A stretch of DNA of 64,000 nt from a virus. The stretch covers positions 1-64,000 of IMG/VR virus record IMGVR_UViG_3300027708_002747; one strand, given 5' to 3'. The translations under genes were made by a program, and so were the position numbers. Of this stretch, positions 26,712 through 35,669 are shown piece by piece. Within the stretch, counting starts at the first letter, position 1. Every line of letters begins with the position of its first letter. Under the pieces are notes generated by a model, which was not told the DNA's origin, ran no database searches, and saw only the letters and a program-made list of their open reading frames with translations.

Positions 26712-27577
26712 TGAAAAAAATATACGATTGTGTTTTGTTTTTTAATGAATTAGAAACATTAGAATTAAGACTAGAAATACTTAATGATATTGTAGATAAA
26801 TTTGTAATAGTTGAATCTACAGTTACTTTTTCAGGTAAAGAAAAAAAATTATTCTTTAATGAAAATAAAGAAAAATTTAAGAAATTTGAAGATAAAATAA
26901 TTCATGTGATTATTAATGATACTCCTGAAAATTTTGTTAATTTACCATATGTATTAAATCCAATAAATGACGTTGACAATATTAAAAATAGAATTTTAAA
27001 ATATGTTGAATTGTCTGAAGGGTGGGGAAGACATGAAAAACAATGGGGTAGAGAAACATATCAAAGAGAAGGAATATTTTATGGTATTAATAAATGTTCT
27101 GATGACGATATTATTTTAATTTCTGATTTGGACGAAATACCAAATCCGGTAGAAGTTGAAAATCTAAAAAATAATATAAGTAATGAAATTTTTAATTTTA
27201 AACAAACAACATATTATTACTATTTTAATTTATTAAAAGAATATAATTGGAGTGGTACTAAATGTTTATTATATGGTAATTTAAAAAATAAATCAATTAA
27301 TTTGATTAGACAAAATAAACATACAACAAATCATATTGAAAATGGTGGTTGGCATTTTAGTTTTATGGGTGGGGTTGAAAGAGTTAAAACAAAAATTGAT
27401 GCTTATTCACACCAAGAATTTAATAACCCACATATAATTTCAAGTATTGAAAATAATATTAATGGTGAAAATGACCCATTTTTTAGGGGTAAACTTTCAA
27501 AAGTAGAAATTGATTCAACTTACCCAAAATATATTTTAGATAATTTAAATAAATATTCATACATGATTAAACAATAA
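26711..27577 (+). CDS. GT17-type N-acetylglucosaminyltransferase-like protein
   Basis: A 288-residue protein. MKKIYDCVLFFNELETLELR, VDKFVIVESTVTFSGKEKK, and DDIILISDLDEIPNPVEVE (DLDEIP) are the core signature of GT17, the family of the eukaryotic bisecting GlcNAc-transferase III. Bacterial and viral relatives exist in glycan loci. GGWHFSFMGGVERVKTKI near residue 215 is also conserved in the family. A GlcNAc donor is likely by homology; the acceptor is unknown. Confidence 0.85.
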   Translation: MKKIYDCVLFFNELETLELRLEILNDIVDKFVIVESTVTFSGKEKKLFFNENKEKFKKFEDKIIHVIINDTPENFVNLPYVLNPINDVDNIKNRILKYVELSEGWGRHEKQWGRETYQREGIFYGINKCSDDDIILISDLDEIPNPVEVENLKNNISNEIFNFKQTTYYYYFNLLKEYNWSGTKCLLYGNLKNKSINLIRQNKHTTNHIENGGWHFSFMGGVERVKTKIDAYSHQEFNNPHIISSIENNINGENDPFFRGKLSKVEIDSTYPKYILDNLNKYSYMIKQ

Positions 27578-27590
27578 AAATATTAATATT

Positions 27591-28184
27591 ATGACAAGAA
27601 CAGAAATAATTAATGGTCTAATTGAGAAAAATAACTATAAATCATATTTAGAAATTGGCGTTAACACTCCAGAACAACCTGGATATAATTGGGTTGGTGT
27701 TAAAATACCTATTAAACATGGTGTTGACCCTAATGTTGATACAACATATAAAATGACTTCAGACGAGTTTTTTGATAATTATATATCACAAAAATATGAT
27801 ATTATTTTTGTTGATGGTTTACATTTACACGAACAAGTTTATAGAGATATTGTCAATTCATTAAACAATCTTAACGAAAATGGTGTAATTGTCGTTCATG
27901 ATTGTAATCCAATTACAGAAATAACACAACGACGAGAACGAGCCAGTGACGCTTGGCATGGTGATGTATGGAAAGCCATTGTTCAGTTAAGGATAAAAAA
28001 TCCAAATATAGAAATTAATACGGTTAATACTGATGAAGGTTGTGGTATCATCAAAAAAGGTAAACAAAAACTTTTGAGTGTTAGTGAAAATGAAAATTAT
28101 TATGATTACGGTTTTTTAGAAAAAAATAGAGAAACCGCAATTAATTTGATTTCAATAGAAACATTTAAAGAAAAATATTTATAA
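27591..28184 (+). CDS. SAM-dependent methyltransferase (Methyltransf_24-like)
   Basis: A 197-residue methyltransferase-like protein. SYLEIGVNTPEQPGYNWVGV sits at motif I with an unusual loop (E-x-G-V). YDIIFVDGLHLHEQVYRDIV is the DGxHxxxxxxxD segment of the family, followed by LNENGVIVVHDCNP. Related enzymes methylate sugars in capsule and antibiotic pathways. The motif I loop is not the usual GxGxG, so binding needs support. The gene follows the GT17 gene by 13 bases. Confidence 0.75.
   Translation: MTRTEIINGLIEKNNYKSYLEIGVNTPEQPGYNWVGVKIPIKHGVDPNVDTTYKMTSDEFFDNYISQKYDIIFVDGLHLHEQVYRDIVNSLNNLNENGVIVVHDCNPITEITQRRERASDAWHGDVWKAIVQLRIKNPNIEINTVNTDEGCGIIKKGKQKLLSVSENENYYDYGFLEKNRETAINLISIETFKEKYL
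28176..28182 (+). promoter_or_regulatory. TATTTAT element before gmd
   Basis: This plus-strand copy overlaps the end of the methyltransferase gene and ends 7 nt before the gmd ATG. Because it falls in coding sequence, it may be chance. Confidence 0.2.
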
Positions 28185-28189
28185 TAAAT

Positions 28190-29164
28190 ATGAAAAAATC
28201 ATTAATTACGGGAATTAATGGACAAGATGGGTCTTATTTATCAGAGTTTTTATTAGAAAAAGGATATGAAGTTCATGGGACATTAAAAAGAAACTCTGTT
28301 GCTGAAAATCAAACTGCAAGGTTAAATGAAGTTTATGATAAAATTAAATTACATTATGCGGATTTAACTGATATTTCATCATTAATTTCAGTTATTCAAA
28401 AAACACAACCTGATGAAATTTATAATTTAGCTGCACAATCACATGTTAGAATTTCATTTGACCAACCAATTTACACATCTAACGTCACAGGATTGGGAAC
28501 TTTAAATCTTCTTGAAGCGGTTAAATTAATTAAACCTGATACAAAAATTTACCAAGCGTCATCATCTGAAATGTTTGGTAATTCAATTGATTCTGACGGA
28601 TACCAAAGAGAAACAACACCGATGAATCCCGTGTCACCATATGGGTGTGCTAAAGTATTCAGTTATAACATTTGTCGTAACTACAGAAACTCATATGGTA
28701 TGTTCATATCGAATGGTATTTTATTCAACCATGAATCTCCAAGAAGAGGAACAAACTTTGTAACTAACAAAGTGTGTAAAGAAGCGGTTAAGATTAAATT
28801 AGGGATGTCTAATGGACTCAAATTGGGTAATCTTGATGCCACACGGGATTGGGGACATGCTAAGGATTATGTTAAAGCAATGTGGGAAATTCTACAATTA
28901 GAAAATCCTGATGATTTTGTTTGTTCAACGGGTATATCACATTCAGTTAGAGAACTATGTGATTATGTATTTTCATCATTAGGGTTAGATTATAAAGAAT
29001 ATGTAAATCAAGACGAAAAATTTTTAAGACCTGAAGAATTACACGATTTAAAAGGTGACTCATCTAAATTAATTAATACAACAGGATGGTCTCATGATTA
29101 CACATTTGAGACGATGTTAGATGAAATGATTGACTACTGGTTGGATTATTATACAATTAAATAA
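28190..29164 (+). CDS. gmd: GDP-mannose 4,6-dehydratase
   Basis: A 324-residue extended SDR. SLITGINGQDGSYLSEFLLE is the GMD NADP loop, ASSSEMFG supplies the catalytic Ser/Thr and Glu region, and SPYGCAKVFSYNICRNYRNS the YxxxK. GILFNHESPRRGTNFVTNKV is specific to GMD. It converts GDP-mannose to GDP-4-keto-6-deoxymannose, precursor of GDP-fucose, rhamnose, colitose and perosamine. Two GT11-type genes and SDR/dehydrase genes in the same operon could use its product. Its stop and the phoH start overlap (TAATG). Confidence 0.95.
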   Translation: MKKSLITGINGQDGSYLSEFLLEKGYEVHGTLKRNSVAENQTARLNEVYDKIKLHYADLTDISSLISVIQKTQPDEIYNLAAQSHVRISFDQPIYTSNVTGLGTLNLLEAVKLIKPDTKIYQASSSEMFGNSIDSDGYQRETTPMNPVSPYGCAKVFSYNICRNYRNSYGMFISNGILFNHESPRRGTNFVTNKVCKEAVKIKLGMSNGLKLGNLDATRDWGHAKDYVKAMWEILQLENPDDFVCSTGISHSVRELCDYVFSSLGLDYKEYVNQDEKFLRPEELHDLKGDSSKLINTTGWSHDYTFETMLDEMIDYWLDYYTIK

Positions 29165-29904
29165 TGACAAGAAGAAAAACAATTAGCAAAGACACTCAGT
29201 ATATTCCTACTGACGCTAAACCAAAAATGTCTAAGAAAGACCAAATTAGTGGTATGATTAAAAAGAGTAAGGATAAATTCTTAACTCAAAGTCAAAGAGA
29301 GTATTACGATAAATTAATTAGAAATCAAATTACAATTTGTTCAGGTCCAGCCGGTGTCGGTAAAAGTTTTATAGCTATGAAAGCGGCAGTTGATTTAATC
29401 GCGGACCACACATCACCTTATGAAAAAATTATTATAGTTAGACCCGCAGTTGAAGCTGAGGAAAAACTTGGTTCGTTACCTGGTAACGTTGAGGAAAAAT
29501 TGGACCCATATATTTTTCCATCTTACTACCTGTTAAATAAAATTATAGGTAAAGAAGCGAGAGAAAAATTAAAACAAATGGAGGTTATTGAAGTTTTTGC
29601 TTTAGCGTATATGAGAGGGATGAATATTGATAATTCTATTTTAATATTTGAAGAAGCTCAAAACGCAACTCCAAAACAAATGAAGTTATTATTAACTCGT
29701 ATTGGAACAGATAGTAAATTTTTTATATCAGGAGATTTAGAACAAACTGACAGATATAAAGATAAAAAACATTCAGGGTTGTGGGACGCTATTGAAAAAT
29801 TTAAAAATATTTCTGAAATTGGTGTTCATGAATTTGGTGATGAGGATGTTGTTAGAAACCCATTAATTACTGAAATCTTAAAAAGATATGAAGATAGGAA
29901 TTGA
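29164..29904 (+). CDS. phoH: PhoH-like ATPase
   Basis: A 246-residue P-loop protein. QITICSGPAGVGKSFIAMKA is the Walker A, IIVRPAVEAEEKLGSLPGN the characteristic PhoH motif, ILIFEEAQNATPKQMKLLL the Walker B, and KFFISGDLEQTD the sensor-like motif. PhoH is common in marine and T4-like phages and is probably an RNA- or DNA-linked ATPase or helicase. It is complete apart from the PIN domain that PhoH2 proteins have. The next gene starts inside its last codons. Confidence 0.9.
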   Translation: MTRRKTISKDTQYIPTDAKPKMSKKDQISGMIKKSKDKFLTQSQREYYDKLIRNQITICSGPAGVGKSFIAMKAAVDLIADHTSPYEKIIIVRPAVEAEEKLGSLPGNVEEKLDPYIFPSYYLLNKIIGKEAREKLKQMEVIEVFALAYMRGMNIDNSILIFEEAQNATPKQMKLLLTRIGTDSKFFISGDLEQTDRYKDKKHSGLWDAIEKFKNISEIGVHEFGDEDVVRNPLITEILKRYEDRN

Positions 29905-30481
29905 GATTAATGGTGTTTTAAGGGATACTATTGGTAAGTTTAAAACCACATATGAAAAATTTTTAATAGATAATAACTTAGAAAATTCTGAATCTGAGAA
30001 TCCGTTTGAATATAAAATTAGTGAACCAATTGATTCATTAGATTTAACAAATCACTTTTCATTTCAATCAAAAGAAGAATTTTTTAGTTTTTTATATGAG
30101 GAGTTTCCTATGGAAATTTTTGGTCATTCTCCATCAACTGAGTTATCATCACTTAATGATTTAAATGATTTGTATATTAATCTAAGAGATAAAGTTGATT
30201 TTATTATTATATCAGATGAAATATCAAAATCAAAACCAGCTACTTTATTTTTCTTATCCAAATTTGGTTGTCTTATTGAAAAAATATTTTTTTATAATGA
30301 TATAACAAAAAATAAACTATTAGATGAATTAGATTTAATAGTTACTTCTAACCCTGATATTATTATTAATTACAAAGATAAAGTTGTTAAATATGAGACA
30401 ACTTATAATAATAAACTTAATTCAAAAGTTTCAATAACAAAACTAAAAGAATTAGAACCAATAATTACTGAAAAACTATAA
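29888..30481 (+). CDS. HAD-like (nucleotidase/phosphatase fold) protein with altered motif I
   Basis: A 197-residue protein. It opens KIGIEINGVLRDTIGKF, like the DxDGVLxDT of HAD phosphatases, but both catalytic aspartates are changed (Glu and Asn). FIIISDEISKSKPATLFFLS corresponds to motif II and the lysine of motif III. The later NPDIIINYKDKVVKYET resembles the end of deoxynucleotidase-like HADs. It is probably an inactive or repurposed HAD protein. It overlaps phoH by 17 bases. Confidence 0.5.
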   Translation: MKIGIEINGVLRDTIGKFKTTYEKFLIDNNLENSESENPFEYKISEPIDSLDLTNHFSFQSKEEFFSFLYEEFPMEIFGHSPSTELSSLNDLNDLYINLRDKVDFIIISDEISKSKPATLFFLSKFGCLIEKIFFYNDITKNKLLDELDLIVTSNPDIIINYKDKVVKYETTYNNKLNSKVSITKLKELEPIITEKL

Positions 30482-30747
30482 TGTTACCCATTTTAAATGA
30501 AAATTATTATATTGATTTAGAAGAAATTAATTCTTTAATCAATATTGAGCCGACTGAACCAATATCAGGTGAAACAGGTCAACATATTAGTGTTGTTCAG
30601 TACGAACTCATTAAAATAATGATAGAAGTCATTATGAGTGAACAAGAAGAAGTTGATGAAAAATTGGGCGCAAAATCTCAATTATCAATCCCATTCAAAT
30701 TGGCATTTAATACACTATTAAATAATAAAACTATAAAAAAATACTAA
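30481..30747 (+). CDS. Small hypothetical protein
   Basis: An 88-residue acidic protein sharing one base with the upstream stop. It has a helical pattern (VVQYELIKIMIEVIMSEQEE) and no recognisable motif. It is in the operon between the HAD-like gene and a glycosyltransferase. It may be a tail-related or regulatory small protein; nothing firm can be said. Confidence 0.65.
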   Translation: MLPILNENYYIDLEEINSLINIEPTEPISGETGQHISVVQYELIKIMIEVIMSEQEEVDEKLGAKSQLSIPFKLAFNTLLNNKTIKKY

Positions 30748-30750
30748 AAT

Positions 30751-31809
30751 ATGGAAGATAGAATTTTAAAGATTGGAGAATCAATCTCAAATCTAAAAAA
30801 CAAAAAAAATAAAATATATTTTTTTGTACAAGACACTAAAGGTAATGCTAAAGCGTCCGTAAGGTACATTTATCAAATGGCAAATGCTTTACTTAAGGAA
30901 GGATATAACCCGATTATTTTACATGAAAAACCTGATTATTTTGGTGTTTCTAGTTGGTTAGGTGAACAATATTCTAATTTACCTCACCAATCAATTGAGG
31001 GTCAAAACTTACAAGTGGCACCTGAAGACTTTATTATTATTCCCGAAATTTTCGGTTATGTAATGTCACAATTAACGAATGTTAAATGTACAAAAATTGT
31101 GTTATCACAAGCGTACGACCAAATTTTTGAGACATTACAACCAGGTCAATCATGGACACAATTTGGGTTTACAAAATGTATTACAACTTCAGACACTCAA
31201 AAAAAATATATTTCACAGTACATTAAAAATGTCTCAACCGAAATTATTGAACCTGTGACTTCTGAGATTTTTCAAAAATCAAAGTATCCTGCAAAACCAA
31301 TTATTGCAATCTCCTCAAGAGAACAAAGAGATGCTATCAATGTGATTAAATCATTTTATCAAAGATATCCTCAATTTAGATGGATTACTTTCAGAGATAT
31401 GAGAGGATTAAGTGAGGAAGAATTTGCTAACACATTAAAAGATTGTATGTTATCTGTTTGGGATGATAGAACAAGTGCGTTTGGTACATTCCCATTAGAG
31501 TCCATGAAGTGTGGAGTACCTGTAATTGGTGTTATACCAAAGATGGTACCTGAATGGATGAATGAAGATAATGGAATTTGGATACAAGACGAATTAAATT
31601 TAGTCAACTTTATTGGTGAGTATATTCAAAATTGGTTAGAAGATAATATCTCAGAAGAGATATATAATGGAATGGAAAAATGTTCGTTAAAATATAGTGA
31701 TGTTAATAATTTTGAAAATAAAATTATTTCATTATTTGACGAATATACCAAATCAAAATTAAACGTTTTTGAAACCGAATACAATAAATTACAACTTATA
31801 GAACAATAA
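30751..31809 (+). CDS. GT-B glycosyltransferase-like protein (GT4 type)
   Basis: A 352-residue protein. KIYFFVQDTKGNAKASVRYI and MANALLKEGYNPIILHEKPD match the GT4 N-terminal domain. GFTKCITTSDTQKKYI is the linker seen in these enzymes. SAFGTFPLESMKCGVPVIGV near residue 245 is the GT4 donor motif (E-S-M-x-x-G-x-P-V). It should transfer a sugar from a nucleotide donor. It is followed by a GT2-like gene and then the sigma-like gene. Confidence 0.75.
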   Translation: MEDRILKIGESISNLKNKKNKIYFFVQDTKGNAKASVRYIYQMANALLKEGYNPIILHEKPDYFGVSSWLGEQYSNLPHQSIEGQNLQVAPEDFIIIPEIFGYVMSQLTNVKCTKIVLSQAYDQIFETLQPGQSWTQFGFTKCITTSDTQKKYISQYIKNVSTEIIEPVTSEIFQKSKYPAKPIIAISSREQRDAINVIKSFYQRYPQFRWITFRDMRGLSEEEFANTLKDCMLSVWDDRTSAFGTFPLESMKCGVPVIGVIPKMVPEWMNEDNGIWIQDELNLVNFIGEYIQNWLEDNISEEIYNGMEKCSLKYSDVNNFENKIISLFDEYTKSKLNVFETEYNKLQLIEQ

Positions 31810-31813
31810 AATT

Positions 31814-32620
31814 ATGGAGAATATTTTAGATTTAAGCGTCATCTTACCAATTAAAACAAATTTAGTTAAAGATTTTGTAGAACTTTTTAGTAAATCGATT
31901 GAATCAATTCAATTACAACCTATTAAACCTAAAGAATTAATAATTGTTCACTCAGGTGAAGAAAATTTAATTGATTTTTTAGAATCATATGATTTTGGAG
32001 ATTTAAATGTTAGAAAAATTAAATTTGAAGAGGAGCCTAATTTTTCGTCTCAAGTTAATTTAGGTATTGAAAAATCAAATACTAAATGGGTTAGTATCTT
32101 AGAATTTGATGATGAGTATGCCAAAATTTGGTTTAAAAATGTTAAATCATATATTGAAGTTTATCCTGACGTAGATGCATTTCTACCAATAGTGGTTGAT
32201 GTTGATAACAAAATGGTATTTGCAGGATTTACTAATGAGGCAACATTTGCAGCCAATTTTAGTCAAGAAATGGGTTACCTAACAAATGAAACATTATTAA
32301 ATTATCAAAATTTCCAAACCTCAGGTATGGTATTTAAGAAATTGATTGTTGAGGATTTTGGAGGATTTAAACCAAGTTTTAAATTAACATTCCCTTATGA
32401 ATTTTTATTGAGAATGACTTATAACTCGGCAAAAATTATGACAATTCCTAAAATTGGTTACAAACATATGAACCTTAGAGAAGGGTCATTATTTTGGGAA
32501 TACAAAAATGGTGAAAATAAAGTTGGGGAAAGTGAAGTTCAGTTTTGGGTATCTTTGGCAAAAAAAGAGTATTTCTTTTCTACCGACAGGAACATAAAAT
32601 ATTCTCAAGAAAATGCTTGA
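31814..32620 (+). CDS. GT2-like glycosyltransferase
   Basis: A 268-residue protein. DLSVILPIKTNLVKDFVELF and PKELIIVHSGEENLIDFL match the GT2 opening, and KWVSILEFDDEYAKIWFKNV gives the metal-site region (EFDDE). FQTSGMVFKKLIVEDFGGF resembles the acceptor-side GT2 segment. Its stop overlaps the sigma-like gene start (TGATG). This is the last glycan gene of the plus-strand operon. Confidence 0.7.
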   Translation: MENILDLSVILPIKTNLVKDFVELFSKSIESIQLQPIKPKELIIVHSGEENLIDFLESYDFGDLNVRKIKFEEEPNFSSQVNLGIEKSNTKWVSILEFDDEYAKIWFKNVKSYIEVYPDVDAFLPIVVDVDNKMVFAGFTNEATFAANFSQEMGYLTNETLLNYQNFQTSGMVFKKLIVEDFGGFKPSFKLTFPYEFLLRMTYNSAKIMTIPKIGYKHMNLREGSLFWEYKNGENKVGESEVQFWVSLAKKEYFFSTDRNIKYSQENA

Positions 32621-33357
32621 TGACTATAAGTTCAAGTACTGAGATGATTGAAGTTTCTAAAAAAAAGAAACCAACCACTGAAAATTATTTTGACATAAGA
32701 GAAGAAAATGCGGTTAGAATGTTTCTAACCGCATCTACTTTTGATGAAAAAAACAAAATATATAACGACTTTTTGAGACATCCTTTAGATAAAATGATAT
32801 CCTCAATTATTCGAAGATATAAGTTGTATAGAAAAGACATGGATTTTATCGATATCCATACTGATACACATTCTTTTTTGATGACAAAAATTGACAAATT
32901 TAGTCCCTCAAAAGAAAAAAAAGCATATTCTTATTTTGGTACAATCTGTAAAAACTATTTAATGGGACAGATTTTAAAAGACCAAAAAGAAATGAATCGA
33001 AAAGTGTCTTATGAAGACATATCAGGTGATTTAGAAAATAGAGCTGAAATGGTTTATTACTTGGATGTTGAACCGGATGTTGAAGTAAATGTTATACCAA
33101 TTTTAAAATCATACATTAAAAATGTTTTAGAAGAAAATGATTTAAATGAAAATGAAATAAAATTGGGTATTGCGTTAATTGAAGTATTAGATAATTACGA
33201 AACAATATTTCCGGCAAGCGATAATAATAAGTTTAACAAAAATGTAATTCTTTTGTCTTTAAGAGAAATGACGAATCTTTCAACTAAAGAAATAAGAGCT
33301 TCCATGAAAAAATATAAAAAAATATATTTAGGTCTTATAGAAATCAAACCAGATTAA
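32620..33357 (+). CDS. Sigma-factor-like protein (T4 gp55-like late sigma candidate)
   Basis: A 245-residue protein. The ATG at 32620 overlaps the GT2 stop (TGATG); an in-frame upstream start would overlap by 75 bases. Residues 50-120 look like sigma region 2: LDKMISSIIRRYKLYRKD, then TDTHSFLMTKIDKFSPSKEK and AYSYFGTICKNYLMGQIL, as in gp55. The C-terminal ILLSLREMTNLSTKEIRASM resembles a region 4-type HTH. It would direct host RNA polymerase to late promoters, and it precedes the tail block. The family call is by pattern only. Confidence 0.6.
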   Translation: MTISSSTEMIEVSKKKKPTTENYFDIREENAVRMFLTASTFDEKNKIYNDFLRHPLDKMISSIIRRYKLYRKDMDFIDIHTDTHSFLMTKIDKFSPSKEKKAYSYFGTICKNYLMGQILKDQKEMNRKVSYEDISGDLENRAEMVYYLDVEPDVEVNVIPILKSYIKNVLEENDLNENEIKLGIALIEVLDNYETIFPASDNNKFNKNVILLSLREMTNLSTKEIRASMKKYKKIYLGLIEIKPD

Positions 33358-33372
33358 TTTTTTTTTAAAAAC

Positions 33373-33379
33373 TATTTAT
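33373..33379 (+). promoter_or_regulatory. TATTTAT element before 33384
   Basis: This plus-strand copy ends only 4 nt before the ATG at 33384, in a 26-nt AT-rich gap after the sigma-like gene. If it is a promoter, the mRNA would be leaderless. Confidence 0.4.
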
Positions 33380-33383
33380 TGGT

Positions 33384-33746
33384 ATGACTAAACCAAAGAA
33401 AAAACAAATTAATTTTACTAAAGACTCAATCCTTGTTTTAATGCAGGAAATTTATAATGAGTTGGTTGAGCAACGTTCAACTGCAATCAGAATCCAAAAT
33501 AAAATGGTTTCTATGATGAAGGAACCTGAAGACATGACTCTAATTGGGCCTGTTATCGAAAAACAACAGAAAATAATCAACGACTGTGTTGATAAAAAAT
33601 TACAACTTTCAAAATTACAATCAGGTATTTGGGAAAAACAAAGTTCAAAAGAAGATTCATTTGATATCTCAAATATGGATGATGATGTTTTACAAGGTTT
33701 ATTAGATAAAGATATAAATTCTGATAATCAAAAATTTAGTTTGTAA
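33384..33746 (+). CDS. Hypothetical helical protein of the tail block
   Basis: A 120-residue protein with a predicted two-helix coiled-coil region (LVLMQEIYNELVEQRSTAIRI, then KQQKIINDCVDKKLQLSKLQ) and an acidic tail. It shares one base with the 640-residue gene downstream, so the two are coupled. It may be a chaperone or small baseplate component; no family was recognised. Confidence 0.65.
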   Translation: MTKPKKKQINFTKDSILVLMQEIYNELVEQRSTAIRIQNKMVSMMKEPEDMTLIGPVIEKQQKIINDCVDKKLQLSKLQSGIWEKQSSKEDSFDISNMDDDVLQGLLDKDINSDNQKFSL

Positions 33747-35668
33747 TGGCAATTAGTATTGAGGAAGGTTTTGAACAAAGTAAGAATAAACTTAAAGTTT
33801 ATAAAACTTTTGTGCAATCAAAAGCTGAAATTAAAAAACAAAAACTCAAAAACAAACTTGACGAAAAAAAACTTGCAAGACAACAAAAATCATTAGAAAG
33901 AGCAAAAAAAAACCAAGAAAGAAAAGAAAAAGCTCAATCAAGTTATGACCAACTTATTGATATTTTACAAATGGCCAAAGGTGCCGCAAAGCCAAAAGAT
34001 AATTATATTACAAAACTTTTAATTAAAGTTGCTAAAGATATTAAACCAAAAATCTCTGAAATAGTTTCAGAAGAAATGTTAAAATCTTTAAATTGTTCTG
34101 AAGAAAGTACCTACAACAATGATGTAATATATATTAAAGTCAGTACTTTAGATTTAGGAAAAATATTACTTATAAATCCAACAGATACCTGGGGGAAATG
34201 TATATATGAACGAAATCCTTATGACGGTGTGTCAAATTTAAAATCAACAAATCAACTTTTATATTATTTAATCCAAACACCTAACTCTCTTTCTCAGGGT
34301 GGTATTAACGGTATTACCAATCCTGTTAATACTCAATATAAAGGATTAAGTGGACAAAATCTTTTTGATATACAATTTGTAACGTCAGATGGTAATGGTA
34401 CTCCAGGTCAATATTATAAAATTACATTAGCAAATCGAGCATTACAATTAAATCGAGTTTCTGACTTTATTGTTGATTATTTTAAAACTAACTCATTATT
34501 AGATTTAAGATTTTTATTAACAACTTTAATTGATATTGTTTTAGGTAGTGTATCGGCAGATTTAAAGTTCGGAGATAACCAACTAGACGACTCAACAAAA
34601 TTTGGTTTAATAATACAAAGGATATTAGGTCAATGTCAGGATTATAATGTTGAAATTGATGTTGGGGGTCAAGCAAAATACCCGGAAGTTGACAATTCCA
34701 CAGATACTATTTTTGAAATGGAATCTAATGATTTGAGTTTTATAAATGAAAGAGTCCAATCGATTAAATCAGGTATTAGAGAATTTGTTGATTGTGGAAA
34801 CATTGCATTACCAATATCAGGTACAAATTATTTATCGGACAATATTAATCAAGTAGGTGATAATGGAGAAAATTTTGAAAATGAAATTAATAACATTATA
34901 ACTAATTTAGTTAACGACCCAAGGTGGGTTGCTAATTTTCCATTCCCTGATGATTTATCATTAAGTATAAATAAAGATTTAATACAACAATTACCGTTAG
35001 CAATAATTAAATCTATTTTAACACCAAAAGTATTATTACCATATGTTATTATGGCAAAAGCTGTAAATAATATGTTTAATGATTCTATCGAGGGTTATAA
35101 TAATTTTTTAAGAAATAATAGAGCGTTAATTGATGGGATTACAAGTAGAATAATTGCATTATTTTTAGAAGCTTTATTAATTGAAATTAAAAAGATTGTT
35201 ATTGCTCTGGCTAAAACAATTGTTCAAGACATGACTGGTGAAAAAAAGGCAACAATTGCAAGAGTTATAAATAATATTGTTTCATTATCTGTTTTTATTG
35301 CTCAAACAATTAATGATTTTAGAGAATGTAGAAGTTTAGTAGACACGTTATTAAGATTATTCCAACTAAGAATTCCACTACCAAAACAAATCACACCGAC
35401 ACCAATTTTAGCATTATCTGACATATTAGATGGAGCGTCAACTAATAGAGCTTATATGAATCATTTAGAGTTTTTACAAAGTTTAGGATTACCAACAGGA
35501 CCAAATCCTAATGGAACTCCAATGTATTCAAATATGGAAGGATTCTCAATAATGCAAGGATTAAATAAAGAAAAGGAAGAGAATGGTAAAACAGAAATGT
35601 TTATCAAACCAATACCTATCGCAGGATACGCAACCAGCCCAGTCAGAGTTACAGGAAAATACTTTTAA
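33746..35668 (+). CDS. Large structural protein, probable baseplate/tail component
   Basis: A 640-residue protein of unknown family. Residues 10-75 are a lysine-rich coiled coil (QKLKNKLDEKKLARQQKSLE). The centre is mixed alpha/beta, and residues 450-560 have long hydrophobic helices (FLEALLIEIKKIVIALAKTI). There is no signal peptide. It lies between the sigma-like gene and a baseplate-spike-like protein, which makes a wedge or baseplate role likely; this rests on position only. Confidence 0.6.
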   Translation: MAISIEEGFEQSKNKLKVYKTFVQSKAEIKKQKLKNKLDEKKLARQQKSLERAKKNQERKEKAQSSYDQLIDILQMAKGAAKPKDNYITKLLIKVAKDIKPKISEIVSEEMLKSLNCSEESTYNNDVIYIKVSTLDLGKILLINPTDTWGKCIYERNPYDGVSNLKSTNQLLYYLIQTPNSLSQGGINGITNPVNTQYKGLSGQNLFDIQFVTSDGNGTPGQYYKITLANRALQLNRVSDFIVDYFKTNSLLDLRFLLTTLIDIVLGSVSADLKFGDNQLDDSTKFGLIIQRILGQCQDYNVEIDVGGQAKYPEVDNSTDTIFEMESNDLSFINERVQSIKSGIREFVDCGNIALPISGTNYLSDNINQVGDNGENFENEINNIITNLVNDPRWVANFPFPDDLSLSINKDLIQQLPLAIIKSILTPKVLLPYVIMAKAVNNMFNDSIEGYNNFLRNNRALIDGITSRIIALFLEALLIEIKKIVIALAKTIVQDMTGEKKATIARVINNIVSLSVFIAQTINDFRECRSLVDTLLRLFQLRIPLPKQITPTPILALSDILDGASTNRAYMNHLEFLQSLGLPTGPNPNGTPMYSNMEGFSIMQGLNKEKEENGKTEMFIKPIPIAGYATSPVRVTGKYF

Positions 35669-35669
35669 T

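Noticed and set aside
33355-33370. T-run after the sigma-like gene as a terminator
   Set aside because: There is no inverted repeat before the T-run.
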